32,872 nucleotides of DNA from Methanobacteriota archaeon (GTDB lineage Archaea; Methanobacteriota; Methanobacteria; Methanobacteriales; Methanobacteriaceae). Below, piece after piece: positions 16,201-24,269 of this stretch. Location: NCBI GenBank assembly GCA_023430285.1, contig JAEZAV010000124.1, forward strand, positions 1 to 32,872. Reading direction: 5' to 3'. Numbering within the stretch: position 1 is the stretch's first letter; every line of letters starts with the position of its first letter. The translations under genes were made by a program, and so were the position numbers. The notes under the pieces are model-generated. The model searched no databases and was not told the DNA's origin. It worked only from the letters and a program-made list of their open reading frames with translations.

Positions 16201-16543
16201 TAATAACTCTTTAATTCTAATTTTCAATTATTTTCTCAGGCATTAATTGAAGCTTTCATCATCCTAACTTAATTAATATTATTAAAAAGGGTATGTGTTT
16301 TGCATTTCATCTAAAAACTGTAGCACTGCATTGTTTGGGGCATGATCAGTAAAAAGTTTGCAGCAAACCTTCTAAATCAGCTGATGTTAACACATATAAG
16401 TATGATGTGGATTATTTTACTTAATTAACCGAGTATAGATTTATTAAAACTTAATTAAACCCCAAATATTCCTTTTCAAAAGAATTAAATAAAAATAACA
16501 ACATAATTAATGTTGTTTATGTATGAAAACGTGAGGGTGTTTT
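16201..16543. other. Intergenic region before the peroxiredoxin gene
   Basis: 343 bases without a coding frame. It contains a 13-base palindrome GTTTGCAGCAAAC (16356-16368), AT-rich promoter-like DNA around 16440-16500, and an 8-base inverted repeat described separately. No RNA gene was recognised. Confidence 0.6.
16497..16517. promoter_or_regulatory. Inverted repeat AACAACAT-N5-ATGTTGTT before the peroxiredoxin gene
   Basis: Perfect 8-base arms with spacer AATTA end 26 bases before the peroxiredoxin ATG. The position fits either an operator over the transcription start or a hairpin in the leader of the peroxiredoxin-sod transcript. It does not match the TTCG-type repeats near msvR. Confidence 0.5.
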
Positions 16544-17230
16544 ATGGGTGAAAAAATTTACGTGACAAAAAAAATCAAGCATAAAGAAAAGGGAATGCCA
16601 TTAATAGGTGATAAATTCCCAAAAATGGAAGTTCAAACTACTAAAGGTACAATGAAACTTCCAAAAGCTTTTAAAGGAAAATGGTTTGTTCTTTTTAGCC
16701 ATCCTGCAGACTTTACGCCTGTTTGTACAACAGAATTTTTTGCCTTTCAAAAAAGGTATGAACAATTTAAAGAGTTAAACTGTGAACTCATTGGTCTTAG
16801 TATCGACCAGATATTTGCACACCTCAAATGGATAGAATGGATAAAGGATAACTTGGATGTTGAGATAGAATTCCCTGTTATTGCCGATACTGGATGTGTA
16901 GCAAACAAATTGGGATTGATACATCCTGCCAAAGCAACCAACACTGTGAGGGCTGTTTTTATAATTGATCCAAAGGGAATAATAAGGGCAATACTTTACT
17001 ACCCACAAGAACTGGGACGAAACATTGACGAAATTCTTAGAATGATCGAAGGATTCAACCAGATCGAAGAAAAAGAAGTAGCTATACCTGCAAATTGGCC
17101 GAAAAATGAATTAATTGGCAAAGGACTCATTATTCCGCCGGTACCAGACATTGAAAAAGGAAAAAAACTTGCAGACAAGTATAAATGTTATGATTGGTGG
17201 CTATGTTACAGGAACTACTACAAATGGTAA
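16544..17230 (+). CDS. Peroxiredoxin (archaeal Prx6-like, three-cysteine tail type)
   Basis: A 228-residue peroxiredoxin reducing hydrogen peroxide and alkyl peroxides. The peroxidatic Cys61 is in PADFTPVCTTEF; the supporting catalytic Arg is in NTVRAVFIIDP. The C-terminal extension ends in KCYDWWLCYRNYYKW with Cys215 and Cys221, a CX5C pair that in related archaeal thioredoxin peroxidases takes part in resolving the oxidised cysteine. The N-terminus has about 11 extra, mostly basic residues (KIYVTKKIKHKEKG) compared with that family; the GAGGGTG site supports this start rather than Met18. sod begins 21 bases downstream, so the two are almost certainly one operon. Rubredoxin is a plausible electron donor. 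Confidence 0.95.
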   Translation: MGEKIYVTKKIKHKEKGMPLIGDKFPKMEVQTTKGTMKLPKAFKGKWFVLFSHPADFTPVCTTEFFAFQKRYEQFKELNCELIGLSIDQIFAHLKWIEWIKDNLDVEIEFPVIADTGCVANKLGLIHPAKATNTVRAVFIIDPKGIIRAILYYPQELGRNIDEILRMIEGFNQIEEKEVAIPANWPKNELIGKGLIIPPVPDIEKGKKLADKYKCYDWWLCYRNYYKW

Positions 17231-17251
17231 TGTAATGGAGGTTTAAAAAAA

Positions 17252-17866
17252 ATGGCACAAAAAAAATATCAGTTACCAGAATTACCCTACGGTTACAAGG
17301 ATCTTGAACCCTACATATCTGAAGAACAACTCAAAATTCACCATACTAAACACCATCAGGCATATGTGGATGGAGCAAATGCCATACTGAAAAAATTTGA
17401 CAACAGGGATTCTGAAGAGTTTGATATTAAAGCTGTTTCAAAAGAACTTACATTCCATGTTGGAGGATATGTTTTGCACAAGTTCTTCTGGGAAAACATG
17501 GGACCTGCAGATAAGTGCGGAGGAGAACCAACAGGCACAGTAGCAGAGTACATAGAAAAAGATTTTGGAAGCTTTGAAAGATTTAAAAAAGAGTTTTCTC
17601 AGGCAGCTGCAGGTGTTGAAGGTTCAGGATGGGCAGTTTTAACCCTGTGTAGGATGACCAATAGAATATTCATAATGCAAGTAGAAAAACATAATGTAAA
17701 TTTAATTCCTGGATTTAGGATAATGCTTGCTTTAGATGTGTGGGAGCATGCTTACTACTTGGACTACCAAAACAGAAGACCTGATTACGTGGAAGCTTTT
17801 TGGAATCTAGTAAACTGGGAAGAAGTAAACAGGAAAATGGATGTTTGGTTGAGTTCACCACTCTAA
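17252..17866 (+). CDS. sod: Fe/Mn superoxide dismutase
   Basis: A 204-residue Fe/Mn-family superoxide dismutase converting superoxide to peroxide and oxygen. Metal ligands are His in LKIHHTKHHQAYVDG, His in GGYVLHKFFWENM, and Asp and His in DVWEHAYYLDYQNRRPDYV. By analogy with the related M. thermautotrophicus enzyme it probably uses iron, but the metal cannot be fixed from sequence. A strong GGAGGT site precedes the ATG. It is the second gene of the peroxiredoxin-sod operon, so peroxide formed by SOD is handled by its neighbour. There is no signal peptide, so it acts in the cytoplasm. A T8 run follows. Confidence 0.96.
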   Translation: MAQKKYQLPELPYGYKDLEPYISEEQLKIHHTKHHQAYVDGANAILKKFDNRDSEEFDIKAVSKELTFHVGGYVLHKFFWENMGPADKCGGEPTGTVAEYIEKDFGSFERFKKEFSQAAAGVEGSGWAVLTLCRMTNRIFIMQVEKHNVNLIPGFRIMLALDVWEHAYYLDYQNRRPDYVEAFWNLVNWEEVNRKMDVWLSSPL

Positions 17867-17884
17867 ACTAACATTCACTACTTA

Positions 17885-17892
17885 TTTTTTTT
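17885..17892 (+). terminator. Oligo-T terminator after sod
   Basis: Eight T residues 18 bases after the sod stop codon. Confidence 0.5.
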
Positions 17893-17909
17893 ATGAGACA
17901 GTAAAATAC

Positions 17910-17917
17910 AAAAAAAA
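17910..17917 (-). terminator. Oligo-T terminator after rubredoxin 3
   Basis: Eight A residues on the plus strand form a T8 tract on the minus strand, 22 bases after the rubredoxin 3 stop. It backs onto the sod terminator between these convergent genes. Confidence 0.45.
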
Positions 17918-17939
17918 TAGGATATTCTTAAATAATGAA

Positions 17940-18107
17940 TTAGGGTCTCTTTGTAATTTTGAACCTTCTTTTACTTGCACCACAAGATGGGCAGAACCAC
18001 ATATCTGGAAGATCCTCAAAGTCAGTTCCCGGAGGGGTGTTATTTCTTGATTCTCCCTTTTCTGGATCGTATATATAACCACATATTCCACATCTATATC
18101 TTTCCAT
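17940..18107 (-). CDS. Rubredoxin 3
   Basis: A 55-residue rubredoxin with intact metal motifs YRCGICGYIYDP and WFCPSCGA. Its tail is basic (SKRRFKITKRP), unlike the acidic rubredoxin 2, again suggesting a different redox partner. The start at 18107 follows ATGGAGGTTTT at good spacing; a longer in-frame version would begin seven codons upstream inside that site. It is convergent with sod, so it has its own promoter and may be regulated separately from the first two rubredoxins. Confidence 0.94.
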   Translation of the reverse strand: MERYRCGICGYIYDPEKGESRNNTPPGTDFEDLPDMWFCPSCGASKRRFKITKRP

Positions 18108-18254
18108 GAATAAAACCTCCATAACCACAGTTATTTAGTTACTATCTTGATCAAAGAATCAAACCTTACATATTAATATGTATTTTAGATAATAAAAAAT
18201 TTATCAAAGGATATCAGTCCTACTTTAAATAAGAGCAAAGAATGGAGTTAAATT

Positions 18255-18392
18255 ATGAAAACAGAAAAAGACATCAGAAGAATGATTGAAATCTTAGAAA
18301 AAACTAAAATTCCATCTGAAGATGATAAAAATAAGGTAAAAATACAAATTGACATATTGAAATGGGTTTTAGGCGAACCAGTAGAACATTAA
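18255..18392 (+). CDS. Small acidic/helical protein, function unknown
   Basis: A 45-residue reading frame preceded by TGGAG at a normal distance from its ATG. The protein is charged and probably two helices: EKDIRRMIEILEKTK, then KVKIQIDILKWVLGEPVEH. The codon pattern looks like real coding sequence. No family was recognised. It stands alone between the third rubredoxin, which points away, and the AT-rich gene-poor stretch. Confidence 0.55.
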   Translation: MKTEKDIRRMIEILEKTKIPSEDDKNKVKIQIDILKWVLGEPVEH

Positions 18393-19269
18393 ACTTAATA
18401 CATAATTAGTCAAAACTATGATTTAATTAGTTATAAATTTGGCTTGTTTTTAAATCCATTACTTCTTTTTCATTTATTTCAAAATCAATCATTCTTCACT
18501 GAGTAAAATATAATGCTAAAGATATATTCAACTGTCAATTATTGGTTTTAACCATTTTTAATTTTGTAAAATAGTAATATTGTAATCTCCATTTTTAATT
18601 TAAATTTAATCTTAATACTCTTAATAAATTATTTTAATAGTTTAAAATTTAATAATAACACAAATAATTTGTAATAAATATAATTAAAGAATTTTTTTTA
18701 ATATTTGGGAATATATAAGGCTTTTTATCTAAAATAATAAATATTACAATAATAATAATATTTATTAAGTACGGAGTACAAATAGTAAGTATGGGAATGA
18801 GATGCATTGACAGAAACAACATCTCACTACACATTCGTCGAATTTACTAATAAATAGAGGCGGTAGATGAAAATATGCCATGTTCATAGATTTTATTATA
18901 CATCAAAACAATCTTGGTCCTGATTTATTTTCTATCAATAAAATCATGGGAAATAAACTTGAATAAAATTATTGCACGCATTCAAGAAAAATTATGATAA
19001 AATTGAGGAGTTATTAGTAAAATCAACACAAGAAGAAACCAGCTTAATATGATGCTATGAACATGGACTCATAAAAACGTTTTAAAGGAGTTAAGTAACA
19101 ATTCAGAGAAGTTAAACCAGTGGATTCCTAAGATTTTCGCTTTAAAATGGCAAATAATAATTTTGGTTCTGAAAATGAAAAGGAAATTAAAGAAGAAGTA
19201 GTCGAAAAAAAAAGAATATATGGGAATTTTCTATATTAATTTCTCTTTTTTATTAAAGGAGGTAATCAA
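18393..19269. other. AT-rich gene-poor region with probable gene remnants
   Basis: 877 bases with no convincing intact gene. Bases 18540-18770 are extremely AT-rich and contain an 11-base inverted repeat (TAATAAATATT at 18735-18745, AATATTTATTA at 18757-18767). After that, short reading frames with coding-like composition appear in different frames: a 15-codon frame before 18860, an 18-codon frame starting MKICHVHRFYYTS at 18867, and pieces at 18963-19239. The pattern suggests decayed genes. An ORF on the minus strand (18649-18834) is hydrophobic only because the DNA is AT-rich. Confidence 0.5.
18963..19239 (+). pseudogene. Possible decayed gene (fragments in three frames)
   Basis: Three short stretches read like protein but lie in different frames: HAFKKNYDKIEELLVKSTQ (ending at a TGA at 19050), NVLKELSNNSEKLNQWIPKI (about 19074-19135) and MANNNFGSENEKEIKEEVVE (19147-19239). 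None has a ribosome binding site. They may come from one frameshifted gene; the parent family was not recognised. Confidence 0.25.
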
Positions 19270-19611
19270 ATGATAAATTGTCTTGCAATAATAATTGGTT
19301 TCATACTTGCAATAGTGATAAGCATAATTGGTGGTATGTTCGGATTGTTTGGTTCAGCGTTTGGTGTATTAATAGCAGGAGCGATTGTTGGTTTTATGGT
19401 AAACGGAGATGTTATTAATGGAACGATACATGGAACACTCATCGGCATAGTAGGTGCATTAATATTGGCACTATTAGCCGTATTCTTCGCTCATGTTTCC
19501 ACAATAATTGCATTGTATGTGGGTGTTGCTACAGCGGGGTCCATTTTATTATCCATATGCATGGGAGCCATTGGCGGAGCACTCGGATCTCTGTTTAGTA
19601 GATTGATTTAA
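19270..19611 (+). CDS. Small glycine-rich membrane protein (DUF5518-type)
   Basis: A 113-residue protein made almost wholly of membrane helices, probably four (about residues 3-24, 26-46, 54-76, 79-108), with many Gly-Ala small-residue contacts such as GGMFGLFGSAFGVLIAGAIV. This matches the DUF5518-type small membrane proteins common in Methanobacterium. No catalytic residues are evident. AAAGGAGGTAATC gives a perfect ribosome binding site before the ATG. It is isolated between two remnant-bearing stretches. Function unknown. Confidence 0.85.
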   Translation: MINCLAIIIGFILAIVISIIGGMFGLFGSAFGVLIAGAIVGFMVNGDVINGTIHGTLIGIVGALILALLAVFFAHVSTIIALYVGVATAGSILLSICMGAIGGALGSLFSRLI

Positions 19612-20025
19612 AAATTTTATATTCTCCTGGAGTTTGGTTAAATGAAATTGAAGATGAGCTCTTAGGGAAAGTATTAGTTGATGAAGCAGGTTCAAATAGG
19701 AATGCATTTGGAGAGGAAAAATTATTAAATAAAAAGAGTATGGCTTAAACAGTTATTATATCCTCCATAACTTACTAAAACAGGGTCATAATTAACTTTT
19801 TTAATTTTGAATCTATTTAAAGCCTTTTTTTGTAATGACCTTCTAATATATTAAATATGCTTGGATTAACACAATTAAAAATTGAAGAGATCCACCTAGT
19901 TATATCGAGATTTTTATATCATTAAAATTAAAGCATACATTAGTAATATTTAAAGGTAGATTTGAATAAATTCAATTATGAATTTAATTTTCTTGTTTAT
20001 TTATAATTTAGAGGGGAGGAACTGA
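19612..20025. other. Intergenic region with a short coding-like fragment
   Basis: 414 bases. From 19614 to about 19748 an open frame without a start codon reads LYSPGVWLNEIEDELLGKV and so on to a stop, which looks like the tail of a lost gene. The rest is AT-rich and leads into the promoter of the downstream ligase gene. No RNA or repeat was recognised. Confidence 0.4.
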
Positions 20026-21324
20026 ATGATCTGGAATGAAAAGGCTGAATGTATGTCTGAAGATGATTTAAAGGAACTGCAACTTCAGAGATTACAAGCA
20101 GTTGTTAAGAGGGCCTATGAAAAGGTACCTTACTACCATAAACGTTTTACTGATTTAAAAATTGAACCTGAAGATATTGAAATTTTAGAAGATATTGAAA
20201 AGCTTCCTTTTACAAGTAAAACAGACCTTCGGGATGCTTATCCATTTGGAATGTTTGCAGTTGATACCGAAGACATAGTCGAAGTACACACAACATCCGG
20301 TACAACAGGCAAACCCACTGTATCAGGATACACAGAAGCAGATCTGGATTTGTGGGGTGAAGTGATGGCAAGAGCCCTTACAATGACTGGTATGAAAAAG
20401 AATGACAAAGTTCAAAACAGTTATGGCTATGGGCTTTTTACTGGAGGAATGGGAGTTCACTACGGCGGTCAAAAGATTGGTGCAACAGTCATACCAATCT
20501 CTGCTGGAAACACCACCAGGCAGCTTGAAATAATGCAAGACTTTGGAACAACAGTTTTAACATGTACCCCATCCTACGGGCTGTACCTTGCAGAGGTAGC
20601 TGAAAAGGAAGGAATAGATTCCAGTAAACTCAAACTTAAAGCGGGTTGTTTTGGAGCAGAAATGTGGACTGAAGAGATGAGGGACAAATTGGAAGAGAGA
20701 TTGAATATCTCTGCACAAAATATCTATGGGTTAACAGAAGTAATTGGACCCGGAGTTGCAATGGAGTGTCCTGAAAAGAATGGTCTGCACATATTTGAGG
20801 ATCATTTTTACCCCGAAATAATCAATCCAAAAACACTTAAACAGTTGCCTGAAGGAGAAACAGGAGAACTAGTACTAACCACTCTAACAAGGGAAGGTAT
20901 GCCTGTTATAAGGTTTAGAACTAAAGATATAACCGCTCTTCGGAGGGGTGTTTGCGAATGTGGACGAACACAAGTTAAAATGGATAGGATCACGGGCAGA
21001 AGCGATGATATGCTTAAAGTTAGGGGAGTAATTGTTTTCCCATCCCAGATAGAAAAGGCACTTCTGAAGATCGAGGGATTAGAACCACAGTACCAAATCA
21101 TAGTAACCAGACCACAGCATCTGGATGAACTGGAAGTACAAGTTGAAACATCACCCGCACTCTTTTCAGATGAAGTAAAACACATAGAAGAAGTTAAGAA
21201 GGATATAGAAAACAGAATTCACAGTGAAATCGGTTTAAGAGTCAATATTTCGCTAGTTGAACCACAAAGTCTCCCTAGAAGTGAAGGAAAAGCTGTTAGG
21301 GTAGTTGATAAAAGAAATATCTAA
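20026..21324 (+). CDS. Coenzyme F390 synthetase / phenylacetate-CoA ligase family protein
   Basis: A 432-residue adenylate-forming enzyme of the PaaK family. It has the P-loop TTSGTTGKPT (about residues 88-97), the YGLTEV motif (about 235-240), RFRTKDITALRRG with the adenylate-site Asp, and a C-terminal domain with DRITGRSDDMLKVRG. A CECG motif follows the RFRTKD segment. In Methanobacteriales such proteins are annotated as coenzyme F390 synthetase, which adenylylates F420 when cells meet oxygen; a true aryl-CoA ligase is the alternative. The GGGGAGGA site precedes the ATG. The ACT-domain gene 81 bases downstream is probably co-transcribed. I recall the same sod-to-F390-synthetase order in M. 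thermautotrophicus. Confidence 0.85.
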   Translation: MIWNEKAECMSEDDLKELQLQRLQAVVKRAYEKVPYYHKRFTDLKIEPEDIEILEDIEKLPFTSKTDLRDAYPFGMFAVDTEDIVEVHTTSGTTGKPTVSGYTEADLDLWGEVMARALTMTGMKKNDKVQNSYGYGLFTGGMGVHYGGQKIGATVIPISAGNTTRQLEIMQDFGTTVLTCTPSYGLYLAEVAEKEGIDSSKLKLKAGCFGAEMWTEEMRDKLEERLNISAQNIYGLTEVIGPGVAMECPEKNGLHIFEDHFYPEIINPKTLKQLPEGETGELVLTTLTREGMPVIRFRTKDITALRRGVCECGRTQVKMDRITGRSDDMLKVRGVIVFPSQIEKALLKIEGLEPQYQIIVTRPQHLDELEVQVETSPALFSDEVKHIEEVKKDIENRIHSEIGLRVNISLVEPQSLPRSEGKAVRVVDKRNI

Positions 21325-21405
21325 ATTTACACGGATTTACATGGATTCAATTAATTTGGATCCATGGCAAACCATGTTAGGATTTCAAAAAGGAGGTATT
21401 TTATC

Positions 21406-21837
21406 ATGAAGTTGAAACAGATATCAGTATTTCTTGAAAATCGTAAGGGCAGATTATGGAAGGCTTTAAACATACTTTCCAATGCAAATATAAATATCAG
21501 AGCTCTTTCTATTGCAGACACATCTGAATTCGGAATTTTGAGGATGATTGTTTCTGATACTGAACTAGCAAAGGAGATCCTAGAAGAATCCAACTTCGTA
21601 GTAAAGGTAAATGAGGTCATTGCAGTCGGTGTTTCTGATAATCCTGGAGGACTTGAGGGTGTTCTTGAAATTTTTAACAAAGTGGATGTAAATGTGGAGT
21701 ACATATATGCATTTGTTGAGAAAAACGGAGAAAAAGCTGTCGTAGTGATTCGGACAGAGGATATCGATGCAGGAGTAAAAGCTCTTAAAAATGGTGGTAT
21801 AACCATACTTTCAGAAGAGGAGATTAAAAGCATCTAA
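21406..21837 (+). CDS. Tandem ACT-domain amino acid-binding protein
   Basis: A 143-residue protein of two ACT domains (about residues 1-70 and 71-140), the fold that binds amino acids in allosteric control. The N-terminal LKQISVFLENRKGRLWKALN and the second-domain VSDNPGGLEGVLEIF show the typical ligand-loop glycines. The start at 21406 follows AGGAGGT; extending upstream would cross that site. ACT proteins of this type often sit next to PaaK-family ligases, and it may sense an aromatic or branched amino acid for its neighbour, but the ligand is unknown. Confidence 0.9.
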   Translation: MKLKQISVFLENRKGRLWKALNILSNANINIRALSIADTSEFGILRMIVSDTELAKEILEESNFVVKVNEVIAVGVSDNPGGLEGVLEIFNKVDVNVEYIYAFVEKNGEKAVVVIRTEDIDAGVKALKNGGITILSEEEIKSI

Positions 21838-21922
21838 AAAATAAATTTAATTGTGGGATGAGTGGATTTTAAGGAAGTAATCGTTAGATTTCACCTTAGA
21901 TTCTACCAATTCAATTTTACAC

Positions 21923-22732
21923 TCAAACCATGTCAAGATATTTGGATTTGATTGATTCAAATTCTTCTTGGGTTATTGCTCCAATATCCAATAATTCTTT
22001 TGCTTTTTTAATTTTGTTCATAGGATCAATTTCAACAGAACTTAAATCTTCTTTGTTGTTCTCTGGAGACTCAGGATATTCAACAGATTTTTCAACTGGA
22101 GCAATATCAAATTTCTCACCACAAACAACACAGAACTTAGCAGTTTTAAGATTTTTAGCTCCACATGACTTACAAGTTTTCTTGCTATCCCTTTGATTGA
22201 TTAAATTTTTATCTGGAATTGAAGATGGCAAACCCTGGGTTTTAAAGTGATTTATTTCAGATTTTTCTTGATCATCAACTTCAATAGACTTGTTATCCAC
22301 TTCAGGCACAGTTTCCTGGTTTTTTATATCACTCTGAATGTTTTCAGCTTCTAACTCAGATTCAACAGTTAGTTCGTTTTTGATATAGTTTTCATCTTCA
22401 GTCTTTTCATCTTCAACTAAACTTTCGGCTTCTTTTTCATCTTTGTTTTTTGTTGATTCTTGGGTTGTTAAATTGTTGCCACATTTGATGCAGAACTTGG
22501 CTGTTTTTGGGTTTATTGTTCCACATGTATTGCATGTTACATTGACGTTTGTTTCAAGTTTTTTTCCGCATTTTACACAGAATATTGATTTTTCAGGATT
22601 CTTAAATTTGCAGTGTGGGCATGTTTTGTACTTCCCAGTTTTTTCATCCCTTTGTATTTCACTTAATCCTCTACGTTTTCCCTCAAGTCTTCTTTTAATT
22701 TCCTCATTAGAAACCAATGATAAAACCCCCAT
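21923..22732 (-). CDS. Triple zinc-ribbon protein with acidic linker and SHOCT-like tail
   Basis: A 269-residue protein with three double-CxxC zinc ribbons: CPHCKFKNPEKSIFCVKCG (about residues 38-56), CNTCGTINPKTAKFCIKCG (about 67-85) and CKSCGAKNLKTAKFCVVCG (about 188-206). A ~95-residue acidic, low-complexity linker separates ribbons 2 and 3. The C-terminal DPMNKIKKAKELLDIGAITQ resembles the SHOCT oligomerisation motif. There is no membrane helix. Such proteins are common in methanogens and presumed to scaffold proteins or nucleic acids; the partner is unknown. It lies downstream of thiD on the same strand with a 40-base gap. Confidence 0.85.
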   Translation of the reverse strand: MGVLSLVSNEEIKRRLEGKRRGLSEIQRDEKTGKYKTCPHCKFKNPEKSIFCVKCGKKLETNVNVTCNTCGTINPKTAKFCIKCGNNLTTQESTKNKDEKEAESLVEDEKTEDENYIKNELTVESELEAENIQSDIKNQETVPEVDNKSIEVDDQEKSEINHFKTQGLPSSIPDKNLINQRDSKKTCKSCGAKNLKTAKFCVVCGEKFDIAPVEKSVEYPESPENNKEDLSSVEIDPMNKIKKAKELLDIGAITQEEFESIKSKYLDMV

Positions 22733-22772
22733 CTATTAAAATTATAAAGCCATCATTAAATATTATTAAAGA

Positions 22773-23525
22773 TTAACAAAATCTCTTGCCATGAAACTGG
22801 TCTAGTGTTCCCCACTTGCCATGTTCCACTCCATTTTTAACAAATTCAACAGCATCCTCAACAGATCTCTTCAAACTATTATTTTTTAAAAGTCCCACCG
22901 TGACTGCAGCAGAGAATGAACAACCTGTTCCATGAACTTCAACATCTCCAATCAATTCGTTTTCAATCACACTCACTGTTCCATCAAAAACTATGTTGGA
23001 ACCATTTAGACTACCACCTGTGATAACAACGTCACATATTTTTCCAATTTTAACAGCAGCTTCAACTGCATCATCAATTGATTCTATTTTCTGGCCCGAC
23101 AGGAGTTCTGCTTCATATATATTTGGTGTTGTGAGGGTTGCATTTGGAAGGAGATACTTCTTAAGTTCCTTTGCATATCCAGCTTCCGATAGTTCAGCAC
23201 CACATCCTGCAACCATGACAGGATCTACAACCAGCTTGAGGTTGTGTTCTTTTGTTTTGGCCCCTACAAGTTTTAGATTTTCTTTATTGTAAAGCATGCC
23301 AGTTTTACAGTATTTAATTGGATAAACTTTAAGAAGGGTTTCCAACTGTTTTTCTATGAATTCAGTTGAAACTGGTTCAATGGCTTCTACGCTTTCGGGA
23401 TTTTGAGCAGTTAAAACTGTTACAACTCCAGTTCCATAAATTCCCATGGCTTGAAATGTTTTAACATCGTTCAAAATTCCTGCTCCTCCCGAGGGATCGT
23501 AACCTGCAATTGAAAGGGCAATCAT
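22773..23525 (-). CDS. thiD: Hydroxymethylpyrimidine/phosphomethylpyrimidine kinase ThiD
   Basis: A 250-residue ribokinase-family kinase that phosphorylates HMP and HMP-phosphate in thiamine synthesis. Family features are AGYDPSGGAGILNDVKTFQA at the N-terminus, the KTGMLYN segment, VVDPVMVAGCGAELS, and the C-terminal catalytic HGTGCSFSAAVTVGLL. It lacks the ThiN domain often fused to ThiD in archaea, so that activity must come from another gene. Its ATG overlaps the cofC stop by four bases (ATGA), so the pair is translationally coupled. Confidence 0.94.
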   Translation of the reverse strand: MIALSIAGYDPSGGAGILNDVKTFQAMGIYGTGVVTVLTAQNPESVEAIEPVSTEFIEKQLETLLKVYPIKYCKTGMLYNKENLKLVGAKTKEHNLKLVVDPVMVAGCGAELSEAGYAKELKKYLLPNATLTTPNIYEAELLSGQKIESIDDAVEAAVKIGKICDVVITGGSLNGSNIVFDGTVSVIENELIGDVEVHGTGCSFSAAVTVGLLKNNSLKRSVEDAVEFVKNGVEHGKWGTLDQFHGKRFC

Positions 23526-24205
23526 GGATTTATTTCCCTCCTTTCGATGTGTAAACGTTCCTTTCCATGTATTGGAACTACCACTAAACCTTCCTTACTT
23601 AAAAATTTCTGGGCTTCGGTACCTGTTCCATGTAGCATTATCTCACCAAGGTCTTCTGCAGTATTAACGTCCAGAGCCATGTAAAATGAATCATAAACTT
23701 TCACTATCAAGTTTTTTGATTCTGCTATTTTAATATGTTCAAAGAAGCTACAATCACCAAAGAGCATTTCCATCCCGTTAACTGGACATAACATGGCATT
23801 TGTTCCACCTCCCTTTGCAGGTGCAATAACCATGTCATTTTTTTCGCCTAACTTTAACATCTCAGCCACATATTCTGGTCTGATCAAAGGAACATCTGAA
23901 GGAACTATTAAAACCTGATCTGCATTGGACGAGCACCATTTAATGGCCTGTATCAATGCCCCGTTTAAATCAGTTGAACCTTCTTCCTTAATTGGAATTA
24001 CTTCCAGGTTTTTCACGTAATTTAAGACATCTTCATCCGAACTTATAACAACAATATTCTCGACTAAATTTCTCAACGCATTTGTAACATCCTTTAGCAT
24101 GGATTTTAAAAGATTTTCACGTTGTAAGGGGGTTAGTGTTGGTGATAAACGTGTTTTAGCATGCGTGAATCTCGAAACAGGAATGATGGCAAATGTTTTC
24201 TTCAT
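23522..24205 (-). CDS. cofC: 2-phospho-L-lactate guanylyltransferase CofC
   Basis: A 227-residue nucleotidyltransferase that activates 2-phospho-L-lactate with GTP in coenzyme F420 synthesis. The N-terminal IIPVSRFTHAKTRLSPTLTP and the metal-binding VPSDVPLI (about residues 101-108) are characteristic, as is APAKGGGTNAMLCP. Length is normal. GAGGTTTT precedes the ATG. It is coupled to thiD by a four-base overlap. Its position near proS and egsA resembles the arrangement I recall in M. thermautotrophicus. F420 is the central hydride carrier of this organism. Confidence 0.95.
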   Translation of the reverse strand: MKKTFAIIPVSRFTHAKTRLSPTLTPLQRENLLKSMLKDVTNALRNLVENIVVISSDEDVLNYVKNLEVIPIKEEGSTDLNGALIQAIKWCSSNADQVLIVPSDVPLIRPEYVAEMLKLGEKNDMVIAPAKGGGTNAMLCPVNGMEMLFGDCSFFEHIKIAESKNLIVKVYDSFYMALDVNTAEDLGEIMLHGTGTEAQKFLSKEGLVVVPIHGKERLHIERREINP

Positions 24206-24269
24206 AGAACAAAACCTCTTTAATTAATTTGTTGGAAAAGACATATTACAAAAAAAATTGAATGGAGAT

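Noticed and set aside
16201..16543. A non-coding RNA in the peroxiredoxin upstream region
   Set aside because: Only short palindromes are visible; there is no extended stem structure or promoter-terminator pair to support an RNA gene.
18735..18767. AT-rich inverted repeat as a replication origin
   Set aside because: No cdc6/orc1 gene or repeated origin boxes are nearby.
18649..18834. Hydrophobic 61-residue reading frame on the minus strand
   Set aside because: It lies in extremely AT-rich DNA, which gives Ile/Asn/Leu-rich frames by chance, and has no convincing ribosome binding site.
18834..18842. TTCG-T-CGAA palindrome as a further MsvR site
   Set aside because: The one-base spacing does not match the other repeats and no intact gene with a promoter follows.
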